DNA from: Aphrophora alni | Taxonomy: Eukaryota > Arthropoda > Insecta > Hemiptera > Aphrophoridae | NCBI GenBank assembly: GCA_963513935.1 | Contig: OY740768.1 | Location: 20,707,177-20,771,176 of the forward strand | Reading direction: 5' to 3' | DNA: 64,000 nt | Part shown: positions 1 to 11,600 of the stretch, piece by piece | Layout of the letters: every line of letters starts with the position of its first letter | How positions within the stretch are numbered: position 1 is the stretch's first letter | Position numbers and translations under genes: made by a program | Notes under the pieces: generated by a model | The model's input: the letters and a program-made list of their open reading frames with translations, nothing else | Database searches by the model: none | Told to the model about the DNA's origin: nothing

Positions 1-884
1 TGAGTGGGAGGATCCTTTACATATGAACAGCTTCACAAGGATCGAGATACTAATATGTACGAAACGAGTGCAGACGTTTTAATATATAAAGTTTTACTAG
101 TCTCTTTAGGTCCTAGCAGACGTGACATACGATTTTAAATAAAACTTACCCTTGAAATAAAATAAAATTTAACGTTTTCTACAAAGCCCAGAAAACCATC
201 TGTTTTGGGGGTTACAATGAATGATCAGGCTTTGTAAGTACCACGATGAGGCCCATTAACTTGTATCAATTCTAAAAAAGATTTTTTTTTTAAATAAACA
301 TTATTGAAAATAAAAAAGAAAAATACTAATTTTAGACAAAAGTTGCGATAAGATCTACTAGAGTGTCCGATGAAAAGAATTAATATTTGAGAAAAGAAAG
401 AGCTATAAATAAAACATCTAATCTACGTGTTTTCATTCTATGTGAAATCAATGGAGCGTTGAACGAAATCTGTTGTTTTGTGTGGAAGCGAAAGTCATTG
501 TTATGAGAAGGTTTTATATTGAAATATTTAACAATACATTTCCCCCTCCTCCTCCGAAGTTCTCTTATCAAATCATTTTTAAACGCATACTTGCAAAATT
601 AAACGGTGCAAAAAATATTGCTAAAAGTTCACAACCAAAACATCCCTAAAATTAAATAAAAACTAATTGTCACAAAAAATGTCAGTTTGGCTGTTGTCAG
701 TATAAAGTGTAAAGTGAAATTGAAAACTAGGGTAGCCGTCTTTGAAATTGTATTTGTTTCGGGATTGAACCGGCATTGCTCTAAACATCATCTTAACGTA
801 AATTTTATGTGATTAAAAAGCTGGTTAAGCTTCAGTTTTTGATTCCTCACAGATATGTTTATATATATATAACATATTGTATTG

Positions 885-931
<47 letters not shown>

Positions 932-1371
932 AATTTTGACCACTAGTCTGTGTCATTTATTAACTTTTACATTTCAATAACATTTTGAGAAACTACGTCT
1001 CGTACTATGGCTAATATACTGCACATCTGTTATCTCACGAAAAGGAATTTGTTTGATAAGTAGTAACGTTTTATTTTGGTTCTAAAAGGGTACACGTGAG
1101 AAAAATCGTTGGAGCTGTTTTTACGATGTTAATTCTCAAAATTTGAAGTTATCGAAAAACGAAAAATATACTGACGTATGGCTCAAATATGCCTACACAT
1201 CAAACATTATAATGTTTTGCTAAGGAGTACCTGCGCCAGTTGTGTATTTCTTATTACTGTATAATAATATGGTCTATTTTATCTGCAACTTTTAGAAGTT
1301 ATAGAGAACACAAAAAGAAAAGACACTCGACGAAAACACAACTGCCGACGGTAGTTTCTCGTTGCACAGTG
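1..1371. other. No gene recognised
   Basis: AT-rich DNA with one AT microsatellite. An Arg-rich 63-codon minus frame at 380-571 is not ATG-initiated and shows no domain. Confidence 0.6.
888..928. repeat. (AT)n microsatellite
   Basis: Uninterrupted alternating AT tract of about 40 bases. Confidence 0.97.
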
Positions 1372-1404
1372 TCAGTGACATTTTAGTCATGCTTGTTGTA
1401 AGAG

Positions 1405-1509
1405 ATGAGTCTAGAGGTTTTCCAGAAACCTCCAAGGAAGGAAATAGTGGTGGGTGAATTTGATTTTACTGCAACCGATAACGAAGAGTCAATGAAAACG
1501 AAAATATAA
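1405..1509 (+). CDS. Short protein-like ORF (34 codons), possible first exon
   Basis: An ATG-initiated frame encodes 'MSLEVFQKPPRKEIVVGEFD' followed by 'FTATDNEESMKTKI' and a stop. The charge-balanced composition and local rise in GC are unlike the surrounding AT-rich DNA. A TCAGTG initiator-like string lies 32 bases upstream at 1,372, and a possible donor (ggtgaat) sits inside the frame near 1,454. I do not recognise the protein. It could be a small peptide gene, a 5' exon or chance. Confidence 0.22.
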   Translation: MSLEVFQKPPRKEIVVGEFDFTATDNEESMKTKI

Positions 1510-2719
1510 CAGACGGCCTTCTTTAACTAATATTATGGTCCAAGATGGCTGTTGGGGGCGAGTCACTAAAAATATCTATAGCGAATTGGTATTTTAATAC
1601 TTATTATAATTGAAGGTAATAAAAATATTTATTATGTATTTTGTTCCTATAACAGTTTACTATTATTTCATTAGTAAGTATAAAATGAATACAATTTGCT
1701 CAACTATTGCCAAATTTGAGGCACGGAAAAAAAACGGAAAATTTACTATTGTATGCTGCTCTTTTATGTACGGAGTCGAAATGTTATGCTTTCTTTTGAA
1801 AATAAACATTAACGAATAAAAACCCATATACTACAATTTAGTTGAACAATGAAATATCTTCAAAATTTCTTTAAACATCTTTTTGTTTACATTTAGAAAA
1901 AAAAACGCTAGAAATTAAAGTGAATTTATTTTTGTCATAATTATGATGAATTCCGTTATGGTTTCATGAATTGCCGTTCGGTAAAAAGAACGAAATTTTA
2001 AAGAAATAAAACACCTAATAATTCAATATTCATACTAGGTACAGTCTATAGTGTTGGACGTAAACACTTTGTATGAGGAAAAGTTATTTTTGTGGGAATG
2101 TTTTATACTGTAATATTTGACAATAAATTCCACTCTCTTCAGTTTTAGCTAAAACATTTCCTAAACTTTATTTTTCTGCTTCATTATATACTAACAATAA
2201 ATAAAGTCCTTGATAAACTTGTATTTCATTATCTAGTCATTATTATAAAATAAATTTATTTTCAGACTTAAATTGATTTATTTAAACTGTAGAAAATTAA
2301 TCTAAGTATTGTTTGTATTGTTACAAAATTCATTAGTTTTGAAATATGTTAATTATCATACATTAAAAATAAATATCTCACTATCTTTTAAAATACCCTC
2401 ATTTAATTTTCATAGTTGATCAATTCCTGTCTGAACTAAAACAGTTTATTTCTGTTTTGTGTATTTTTGATGTCTGGTGAATAATAATGTTGCATTTGGT
2501 GAAATTTTTAAATCATTGTGTAATGTTCTCTCAGTGTAGCCAAACAACTATGACTTCATTACCAAATGAGTTTATTAGAAATAAAAAAAATATCGTCATG
2601 AAAAATAATGTACATTTTGTAAATTGTGAACCACTAAAAGGTATATTTTATCAATCAATCGTTCATACTTTCACTAGGATTGTTAAGTCCTAGTAGAAAG
2701 ACACAATGTTAATTATTTA
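1510..2719. other. No gene recognised
   Basis: AT-rich DNA. The 69- and 68-codon frames at 1,610 and 2,487 are Ile/Phe/Lys-rich and look random. Confidence 0.6.
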
Positions 2720-4038
2720 TTAACCTACTGAGACCCAAAAAAGTTTGTGACTACATTTTTTTAAATAATGATTTTTTTGAACAACCTATAAAGTTGCTGT
2801 ACAAAAAAGGTAAAAGATTTGAAGTTTATTGTTTAGTATAGGTAGCAATTAAATTTTATTACTGTCCTCTTTTGAGGACATTGGGTTTATGAAGGTTCAT
2901 TTCATGTTCAACACTGTAATCAGCTACTTTACTGAATTAATTTAGTTAAAAGTTAAATAAACATAATTACAATAGGGTCACAAGAAAAATAAAATTACAG
3001 GAATATAAATAAGATTGTATGTATAATTTTGAGAAAGTAAACTGCATATAATGAACTTCACTGTTTATTTTTACAAATTATTTTCCAGAATTGTAAAAAA
3101 TTGTCAACAACATGTCTTTAGTTCTGTTTTATTTATTTGAATGAAATAATATAAAACAGTTATTTGTTTTGTTCAAACACAGGAAAATACAACATTTTAC
3201 ACAACGAGTCTACTTTTTCCATTACACCCTTCTCTTCTGCAGCGGTGAGGATGTTAAAACATTCGATTTTACTCCAAGTGTGATGTTGTAGAATTACAGG
3301 TGAAGTTAACTTTTGTGGTAATTGTTCATTTAGGCCTACTTTCGAGACAGAAGCACAGGTTTCACTTAAAATAGGCATACCTTCTAGTTAATAATTTTGT
3401 TCATCCTCATCAGTGTCATCAAACACTTCTTCCACTGGATTATCATTGTATTGTAGCTGATAATCAGTATCATTTATTAATATATCTTCATTTTCTTCAT
3501 CTTCATATTCATATAAATTGCCATTTTCAATCAAATCAAAAATTTTACTAGCATTTAAAAAACTAATTTTTATTAAAAACGTAAAAGATGTGATTTTGTA
3601 TCAAAAGCTTACCAAAAAATTGTAACCTCAAAGTTTGCTAACAAACACTACAAAGAGACCCAGTGTCCTCGTTTGGAGACACTTGTTAAATACCGATTTC
3701 GAAATTAAAAATACTGAAAATCACAGTTTAAACAGTTGCAAAGTAACAGTAAAACATACAAAACATATTTGTTTAAATAATTTAAATATTAGAAGCACAT
3801 ATGATAAAGTCTCAAACAGAAATCTAAGGATACACCATTTAGACAACACTTCCATTAAAAATCAGCTGACCTAAATAAATACCATGTAAACAGTTATTGA
3901 ACTTCTCACCAGAGTTCTCTGCAACTGTCCTCAAACAAGTATAGTGGGTTTAAATGAAGTAATAGAAGGATCTTCATTAATATATGGTCAAAACCTAATG
4001 TCCTCATCTGGGGACAGAATTAGCCTTCGGGTTTTTAA
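2720..4038 (-). mobile_element. PiggyBac-like DNA transposon remnant (about 1.3 kb)
   Basis: The putative element is bounded by TTAA tetranucleotides at 2720-2723 and 4035-4038, the piggyBac target. Inside are four copies of a palindromic motif TGTCCTC-N4-GAGGACA: 2865, 3662, 3922 (half-decayed) and 3996. The minus strand between 3,560 and 3,400 encodes an acidic stretch like the N-terminus of piggyBac transposases. Near the ends only short 'ACCC(A/G)AA' blocks are shared, so true terminal inverted repeats are weak and the exact borders uncertain. The size is about half of an autonomous element, suggesting an internal deletion. Confidence 0.45.
3160..3590 (-). pseudogene. PiggyBac-type transposase N-terminal remnant
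   Basis: Reading the minus strand from about 3,590, 'FLNASKIFDLIENGN' is followed by an Asp/Glu-rich run including 'YEYEDEENEDILIND' and 'VEEVFDDTDEDEQNY', ending at a stop near 3,390. A short leucine-type helix followed by an acidic tail is typical of piggyBac transposase N-termini. A second open frame (3,378-3,160) continues with 'SETCASVSKVGLNEQLPQ' and 'HHTWSKIECFNILTAAEEK'; I cannot place it within the transposase. The catalytic DDD domain is absent. Confidence 0.4.
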
Positions 4039-7000
4039 TGCAAATCTTTATATTTAGAAGATATACATTTATTGTGCAAATTAAACGTTAAAAATGAGTA
4101 TGTTCTATTATTGTATTGATTATTTAACACATTTAGTCTCATATAATGTGCTTTTACATTTTAAATACTTTGTAAAAGTAGAACAGAATATTCGGAACGG
4201 AGAAATAGATAAACATTGATGTCCATTTTTAATTAAATGCATTTTTTCTGCACGTTGACTTAAATTAAATATTTCTGGGAAGTCCCATTTATATATACAC
4301 ATATATATTCTAGAAGGTAAAACATTTTATTACATATTATATATATATATGAGAATATCAACTCATGCAAGTGATTTCGAAATAACAAGTTACTGATATA
4401 AATAAATAAAATTAAACACAACTTTTTCGTAAAACCATAATCTGTTTTTGCTAACTGTTTAATGTTATTTTAAATTTAATTTGCCCATATAAACTGTAGC
4501 ACATACCTACATTTTAATTTGTTTAAGACTATTTTAAATTATGAATAATATTGAAAATAAAACAAATATGAAAGTTTTAATTACTGATACCATGCAAAGA
4601 ATTAATTTGTATAATAGTATACTGTAATAGTTTGTTATATAGTGTACTATTGCTAATACATACATGTATAACTAGGATTAATCCAATGTTTTCTTTTTAG
4701 TGGTATAGAAATTCACCTCCTAAAGGTGACAGATGTTTCAAGACTTCTTTATTCTGATATTTAGGCAGCACGGTTATCAATTCGTTTCATAGAGGTCGTA
4801 ATAAAGTTTACAAAACACATTATTAAATAAAGAAACAGTTACAAATAAAATAATGTTAAAAAATGCTGTTAATCTATACAATAATGATACTATTATTTAA
4901 TGGTACTTTTGTTTTGTCCTGCGCAGTTAAAGTTTAACAATAATGGAAATAAACATAAATAACTAGAAATAATAATAAAGTAAGTTGATATTACATCTAA
5001 TTTCATACCTCCACATTCAGTATCAAGGTAAAACATAATATTATTTTTAAATATACAATAAAGCAATTTTGATCTTAAGAAAAAAAGATTTATAGACAAC
5101 AATGATAAAACAATATATTGTTATATTAAAATATAAATCTACTCTACTGTAATTTTTAGAGTGAAGTTATTACAAATTTTAAATAAATAGGTTTAAAAAT
5201 TCAACAGTTTCTATAAATAATTCTATAGTTAATTAATACTAATCATATTTAGTAAATAATTACAAAAATGATTTACAAGAATCTGTTTTAGTGTAGTCAA
5301 AAGATCAATGATCAATTTATACAAGTTTTTTCACTACTTATGTTGTACCGAAACGTTTTATTTCCCTGTAAACTGAACAAATTATTTGGTTATGCTTTGA
5401 TTTTTAATTCTATAGACGAGACAGATTGGACTTAAGGAAGTTTCGTGGTATCACAGTTCATCACTAGTGCTATACAACTGATCACGTACAGTTTCTCTTA
5501 ATAGTACGTTAATTATATTGGATGCGTAAACATTAAAACTAAACAAATAATCTTCCTAAAATAAACTAAAACTGTACAAACGTTAATAACTTAAATATGA
5601 AAAGATGAACGAACTAATAATATTTTGCAGCAACTCAATCCACGAGTAGGCCTATTTCACGAAAATTTGATTTACACCTTATTAGTGACTTACAGATAGT
5701 AATTAATTCTGTTGTGACGCATTTGGTCAGAACTTGCTAATTAAATTCTGTTAAATGTGATTCTACAATGTGAAATCAGTAAACAAATTTGTATATTGTG
5801 ATAAGGGTTTAATGAAATTTTATTATTCCCATGTTTCTGAGATCTAAACAAATTTGAAATAATTGATTTTTTTAAATAATTTTTTATTATTTAACCGAGT
5901 GGTAAAAATTGTATTTTAGTGGAGAAGCCATAAACCAAATCTGCTAATGAAGAGTATTTATTCATTGTGGTAGGAGGATTTGAAATAGATTTAAAAGATA
6001 TATTATTGTAGAATCACGAACAGTGGAAAGAACTAAATTTGTTGTGTGTCTATGTTTTTTGATTATTTGGCTGCCCAATAATAAGAATATAAGTTTGTTT
6101 TTAAGACTACAAAAGGTATAAACCACTGAATGGAAATAATGCATGAATTAATCTTATGAAAACAGTTGATATTCAAACATGACTGTTTACAAAGTCTACT
6201 TGAATTGTCAATTTAATACGGTAAAATAATTTAACGTTTAAAGTAATAATAAAATTAATTTGAGTATAATGAAAATAATATGAGTAAATCTGGCCATGTA
6301 CTGTAACTATAAGTAAAACTGAATTCATAAAAAACGTTAACAGTAGATTGTAAGTTAAAAAGTTATTTTGGAGTTTAAAATTACAAACCATTTAAAACAG
6401 TTCATGATAAAAGTTGCCATAAATTTGTTCAGTACAAATTTGTATTACCATATAGGCAGTGAATTTATTGTTCTTGATAATTTATTACTAATAAATTGTA
6501 TAATATATATTAAACATAATAACCCTCATAGTTTATTTATTGTTCAATAGGTTTACTAGTTACATCTCCATTATTAATATATTTATACATGCATCATCAC
6601 CTAAACCTTTGCGTGTTTTGCTATTGCTTGATTAACTCATCTCTCCCTTAATAACAGCCCTTTAACACGGAACTCCCTCATATATCATTTTAACACGTCT
6701 TGGAAACCTGCAATAATTATATATGTACAAGCTTAACCTCAAAACTTAAAAATACAAACCATGGTATCATAGAAGAAAACGAACCGTTACTAGTCACATT
6801 TAACATGGAAACAGGAATATATATCAACAGGTAATTGTTATTAAACAGTTGTCATACTAAGGTTTTTATCTCAGTATTCTAATTGAATCTTGATACTAAA
6901 CCGATTGAATTTTAAATCAGTATAAATAACGATGTAGATAAATATGATAGAGTGAGTTAACCTAGTCTTAATATGAGCTAATAACGTCAGTGGTATCAAT

Positions 7001-10000
7001 AACTGTTTAACTACAAGTCAATTAAAAGTTATGTTGTGAAGAAATATGTATAATTTACACGAGCAAATTTAAATTATAAGTTCTGAAACTAGCAAAGTGG
7101 GGTCAACAAAATTACAGTTCGATCTTTAAACAATAATTTATATTCAGAAGTAAATCCTACTTTAGTCTACGCTGAAAAATTGTCAATATTATATAAAACT
7201 AAAAAATAAATATAATTCTCCATCTGAACTACATGAATGTGTCCATGATACTAATGTAGTGTTTATATGAATAAAAGTAAACTAAATTAATTTTATTTTA
7301 ACCACAAATAACTACAATTTAATTCACTTTTAAAGTACTTAAAATGTACGAACATAGGGACCTACTTATTTATATATGTAACATACTAGTTTAGCGGCAA
7401 TCGTAAATTATTATGCTATTTTATTCACACTGTCCTTGGAAACAATGCCTGAAGATTTCTATAAACTTAGTTAATTTAACGTCATTTTTGTTTACCTTAT
7501 AACATTTTGAATTCAATCAATGAATAAAAATAATGTCAAATTAATATTGCCTAATAAAATAACGTGGTATTAATAGACCAAAAGAAGGAAAGTAAAACAT
7601 TTTGTAAACATACAAAACTCAAATTGATAACACGATATTTACATGCAAACTAAATAGTGCTTACAAGTTTCTAAGTCAGCTTGGGATTTTGCATACTTTA
7701 TTCTGATTTTATTTTCCACCACCCATCCTAAACCACTTATAGTGTTCCTCTTTTTTCACTTCAAGTGCCATTTCATCCTCTCAGGGACAGAGATTCGTTG
7801 GCACATTTAGGCACAAATGTTGCGTGGATGTTTTTTTTCTTGAACTGCCGTTGCTTCAGAACAAAGTGAACATCGCAAGCAAGTACCTCACCAACCATAC
7901 ATTCTACGTATGATTGTTTGACTTATGAGAACATAAAATAGAACCTGATATATAGTAAAACATAGTTTTAGTTGGTTAGGCGCAATAGCGTTCGGGCATA
8001 CTCTACCTAACGATGTAATAATAAAAACAAAACTCCATTAAAAGAAAGACACAACAAAAAATATATATTTATGTTAAAGTAGTTTTACTATAAAAATGAA
8101 CTACACAGACACAATAATACATATCTAACATTATACTCTGTATCTAGAATCAGGTAGAGCTACATTCTTATTCTCTGACCCCTGTCTAATAACTGGATAT
8201 ACATATGTGATGCATTTAATACTTGAGTGTATATGTTTCATATTATACTCAAAGTTGCGCTAAGCAATAAAAGGAAACAAAGTCCTTAATGTAAAAGCAC
8301 AGATATGGTTGCTATGGATACATGAGGGTTGACTGAAATCTATTCAAAGCAATTCGACTAAGAAAACGTTTAATGAAGGGTCATTAAATATCATGTTAAA
8401 GATGTTTGACATTGTAGAGTACTATGTAATATCTCTCTTCACTATATTAATAAAATTTATTACATTTTTCGTGACATAATTATATTTCTGCTTAATTTAG
8501 AACATAAATTTATAATTCTAAGAAATAAGTTAAATAATAAACAACCAACTTTAATTTATTTCCAATAGTTTTTGTAATTGGGAATATTTGACCATTTCAT
8601 GTACCTATGAAACTGACGAGGTTTAAAAAATCCAAGAAAACCATCTACCCTACCTCAATTAAGCTATAATTGATACAACGATTCTCTAAGTTATGCGTTT
8701 AAAAGTGAAACCAAAACATTTATTTACGTGAATTGATTTTAACATGGCGGGGGTAACATACATAATGTTATTAATTACTCGTTTATTAAATATATTTGAC
8801 AGTGTTCATGTTATAAATATTAATTTTTAATACCTTAGACAATTAAATAATTATATTTGTAATAACGTTTCCAAATTTTTACAATTTATAATTAATTATA
8901 TATTTGCTTTGGGAACTCTAGAACTGCTAAAATCATTTGTAAAGGTAGAATCCAAGATGTTGACAGGGAGAGTTGTTAATAAGGATGGGAAGAATTATTT
9001 ATGAAATAATAACATAGGGAAATATAGAACACAAAAGTTGGTTGAAAACATAATTTGAATTATCATCGAAGCTTAATAATTTGTGTAGCGAAAGTAGTGT
9101 CAATTATCACTGGTATAATATTTTTGTAGATAGTATTTATGAAAAAAAAAAGTTCTAACCAATTTTAGTAAAGTGTGGTTAATATTGTAGAAAAATATAA
9201 AGTTTAAATAAGTTTAAAAGGCCTACATGTTATATATTTATTAATTTTCTAAACTCATCAGTATTGTGAAAATGAATATTTCAAAATTTCAAAGTTTAAA
9301 AAAAAATGATTAGAGTAAACCATGTTTCAGAATATTTAATTAAAAATAAACAAGCCCTCTGGCATCAATGTATCAGAGATTAATATTTTTAGTAAAATAA
9401 TCCAGCGTAACATGTTTGATAAATATATAATCTTTATACGTCGCTTAAGGGGAGGATTTCTGTTGAATTGAAACAGGTAAATTTTCCTGTAAGGTTTTAC
9501 TTACAGTAGATATAGATTTTGTAAATATTTTTATTTATTACAACTAGTAATTACATCAAGTTATTTCTCTATAAAACTAGAAACACTTTCTGTTGGACTA
9601 CCTTACTTTTAATTATTGCAAAGATATCAAAACATAATAATTATTCAATATATCAGTGTAAATGGTTTCACCTCCTTCAACCGATGAACTAAGTTTCTAT
9701 TGTGCAAAATGTGATCTAACGAGTTCCTCAATAATAGAAAATAAAAATATTGAGTTTTTCAAAATACTAATAACCGGTACAGCCCACCATTGCAGTACAG
9801 GGTTGTTAATGTTTTGGAATATAACACTCTCTTTCTTTTACTCTAACTACTAAGTGATTGAAATTGAAGTTATTTCGCTTACACTCTGTTCCGTACAATT
9901 AAAAAACGAAAAACATGTCAAATAATCAACATTGCAAGAAGCAGAATTAACTATATACATACAAATTTCAATCGTAATACATTATTAAATTTATACTTTT

Positions 10001-10805
10001 GATTTGAATTAAATTTTATATACCATTTTTTATTATGCTTTGAATCCTTTACTATTGTTATAAAATTCGAAGCTTCGTATTTTAAGTTAATAGATTCTGG
10101 ACATTCTATTTAGGACAAATCCTTCGGGAAGTCTACTCCAGGTGGATTTACGTATTTCTAAATGTAACATTACTGTAAATATAATATTCTTATCATAATA
10201 CTAATATCGTTTACGATATTAAGTAGATTATACATTAATCCTTTCTTGTGATTTTTGTATATAAACATAGATGGTGAGATATACTAAATTGTGATATAAG
10301 ATATAAAGAAGTTACTATAATAAATTGATTGATATTCAAGAGAATGATCATAAAAAATATTACTCCTTTATAAGAAATCCTTAAACATTTGAGAGGATTA
10401 AATGTTGGTAAAATAAAACATTGGTTTAATTTAAAATGGGACTTTATATAGATGGGACGGGAAAAACAAAGCATGAAGAGCGTTATTCTGCTACCTACAA
10501 TCACTCTATTGTCCAATAACAGCTTTATCGGTTTATTTACTGACAAGTACCGTGAAGCGAATTAATTGTGGAAATTGATTTTACATGTAATAGACAGTGA
10601 AGTGTTAATTGGTTCCAACACTGCACTGAGAGTAAATCCAACCAAAATATTGTGAATTACATTAACCTAATTTGATTAAAAAATCAAATCATCACATTTG
10701 CTTAATATTTAATTTACGTTTTTAAAATTTCATTCATTATTATATAAAGTTTGTAAGAAGCGTAAATAATGTTGCACATATTTATTTAAAATTTTTATAA
10801 AATAT
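4039..10805. other. Long AT-rich region without recognised genes
   Basis: Nothing coding-like beyond short Ile/Tyr/Phe/Asn-rich frames. A slightly GC-richer patch at 7,690-7,920 has no open frame or motif I can name. The 63-codon frame at 9,662 contains one C-x-x-C but nothing else. Confidence 0.6.
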
Positions 10806-10840
10806 AAAGTATGTAAGTATGTAAGTATGTAAGTATGTAA
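10806..10840 (+). repeat. (AAGTATGT)n, about four copies
   Basis: An 8-base tandem repeat. The flanks 'tttttataaaatataaagtatgt' and 'cttttataaaatatgaagtatgt' are also duplicated on either side. Confidence 0.9.
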
Positions 10841-10962
10841 CTTTTATAAAATATGAAGTATGTATATATATTTAATTATTGATTTTAATTTTTTATTTTA
10901 ATGATAATACGATTTATATACAAGCTAGTATTATAATTAAATAATATTTTAAGCGAAAAATA

Positions 10963-11090
10963 TACGACCTAGAGTAGGAATCGAAAGCAGGACCTTAGCT
11001 TTACGCACCAATGCTCTACTAACTGAGCTATCCTAGTTGCTCCCCAGTACAGGGCGAACACTTCTCACTTGACTTTGCATTTTGATGCAA
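10963..11090 (-). repeat. tRNA-headed SINE unit, copy A
   Basis: The tRNA-like part (about 10,963-11,033) has an A-box (TAGCTCAGTTAGTAGAGC) and a degraded B-box (CTTTCGATTCC). The ~43-base flank 'gtcaagtgagaagtgttcgc...tgtactgggga' on the minus strand is shared with the two neighbouring copies. No acceptor stem forms, so it is not a functional tRNA gene. Confidence 0.7.
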
Positions 11091-11114
11091 TTTTCGAGCA
11101 ATCATATTCATTGA

Positions 11115-11247
11115 ACAATATATGACCTAGACTGGGAATTGAACCCAGGACATTGGCTTTACGCACCAATCCTGTACCAACTGAGCTATCCTTATCGCTT
11201 CCGAGTACTGGGCGTACACTTCTCACTTGACTTTGCTTTTTGCTGCA
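11115..11247 (-). repeat. tRNA-headed SINE unit, copy B
   Basis: The tRNA-like part lies at about 11,123-11,196, with A-box TAGCTCAGTTGGTACAGG and B-box GGTTCAATTCC. The T-arm pairs perfectly (CTGGG/CCCAG). The anticodon-arm loop (GCGTAAA) lacks the invariant U33, and the acceptor ends do not pair, so this is a SINE head and not a tRNA gene. It is in direct orientation with copy A and inverted relative to copy C. Confidence 0.7.
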
Positions 11248-11324
11248 AATACATACGTAGAAGCTGCAAGTTGAGTAGATATTACTTTCAATGTCGTTTG
11301 TGTAACGAGGTTAATACGATAACT

Positions 11325-11466
11325 CGAAAAATGCAGCAAAATGGAAAGTCAAGTGAGAAGTGTTCGCTCTGTACTGGGGAGAAACAAGGATAGCTCAGTT
11401 AGTAAAGCATTGGTGCGTAAAGCCAAAGTTCTGGGTTCGATTCTTAGTCTAGGTCGTATATTTTTC
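11325..11466 (+). repeat. tRNA-headed SINE unit, copy C (inverted)
   Basis: The plus-strand unit has the flank 'aagtcaagtgagaagtgttcg' at 11,347 and the tRNA-like part at 11,387-11,457 (A-box tagctcagttagtaaagc, B-box gggttcgattc). It is nearly complementary to copy B, so B and C form a long imperfect hairpin centred near 11,290. An open frame across it is only a shadow of the repeat. Confidence 0.7.
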
Positions 11467-11517
11467 ACTTGAAACAATATACATAAATATTGTTTAAATA
11501 TTTAACTAAATATATAT

Positions 11518-11520
<3 letters not shown>

Positions 11521-11594
<74 letters not shown>
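11521..11594. repeat. (AT)n microsatellite
   Basis: Uninterrupted TA tract of about 74 bases, just right of the SINE cluster. Confidence 0.97.

Positions 11595-11600
<6 letters not shown>

Noticed and set aside
9662..9853. C-x-x-C containing 63-codon frame as a zinc finger
   Set aside because: Only one CxxC pair, with no second half or family context.
10235..10546. 103-codon minus-strand frame
   Set aside because: Hydrophobic Ile/Leu/Phe-rich composition typical of AT-rich random frames; no motif or splice context.
11139..11393. 84-codon frame across the SINE cluster
   Set aside because: It merely reads through the inverted SINE copies.
10963..11457. tRNA genes
   Set aside because: A- and B-boxes are present, but acceptor stems do not pair, U33 is missing, and the units carry a shared SINE flank.
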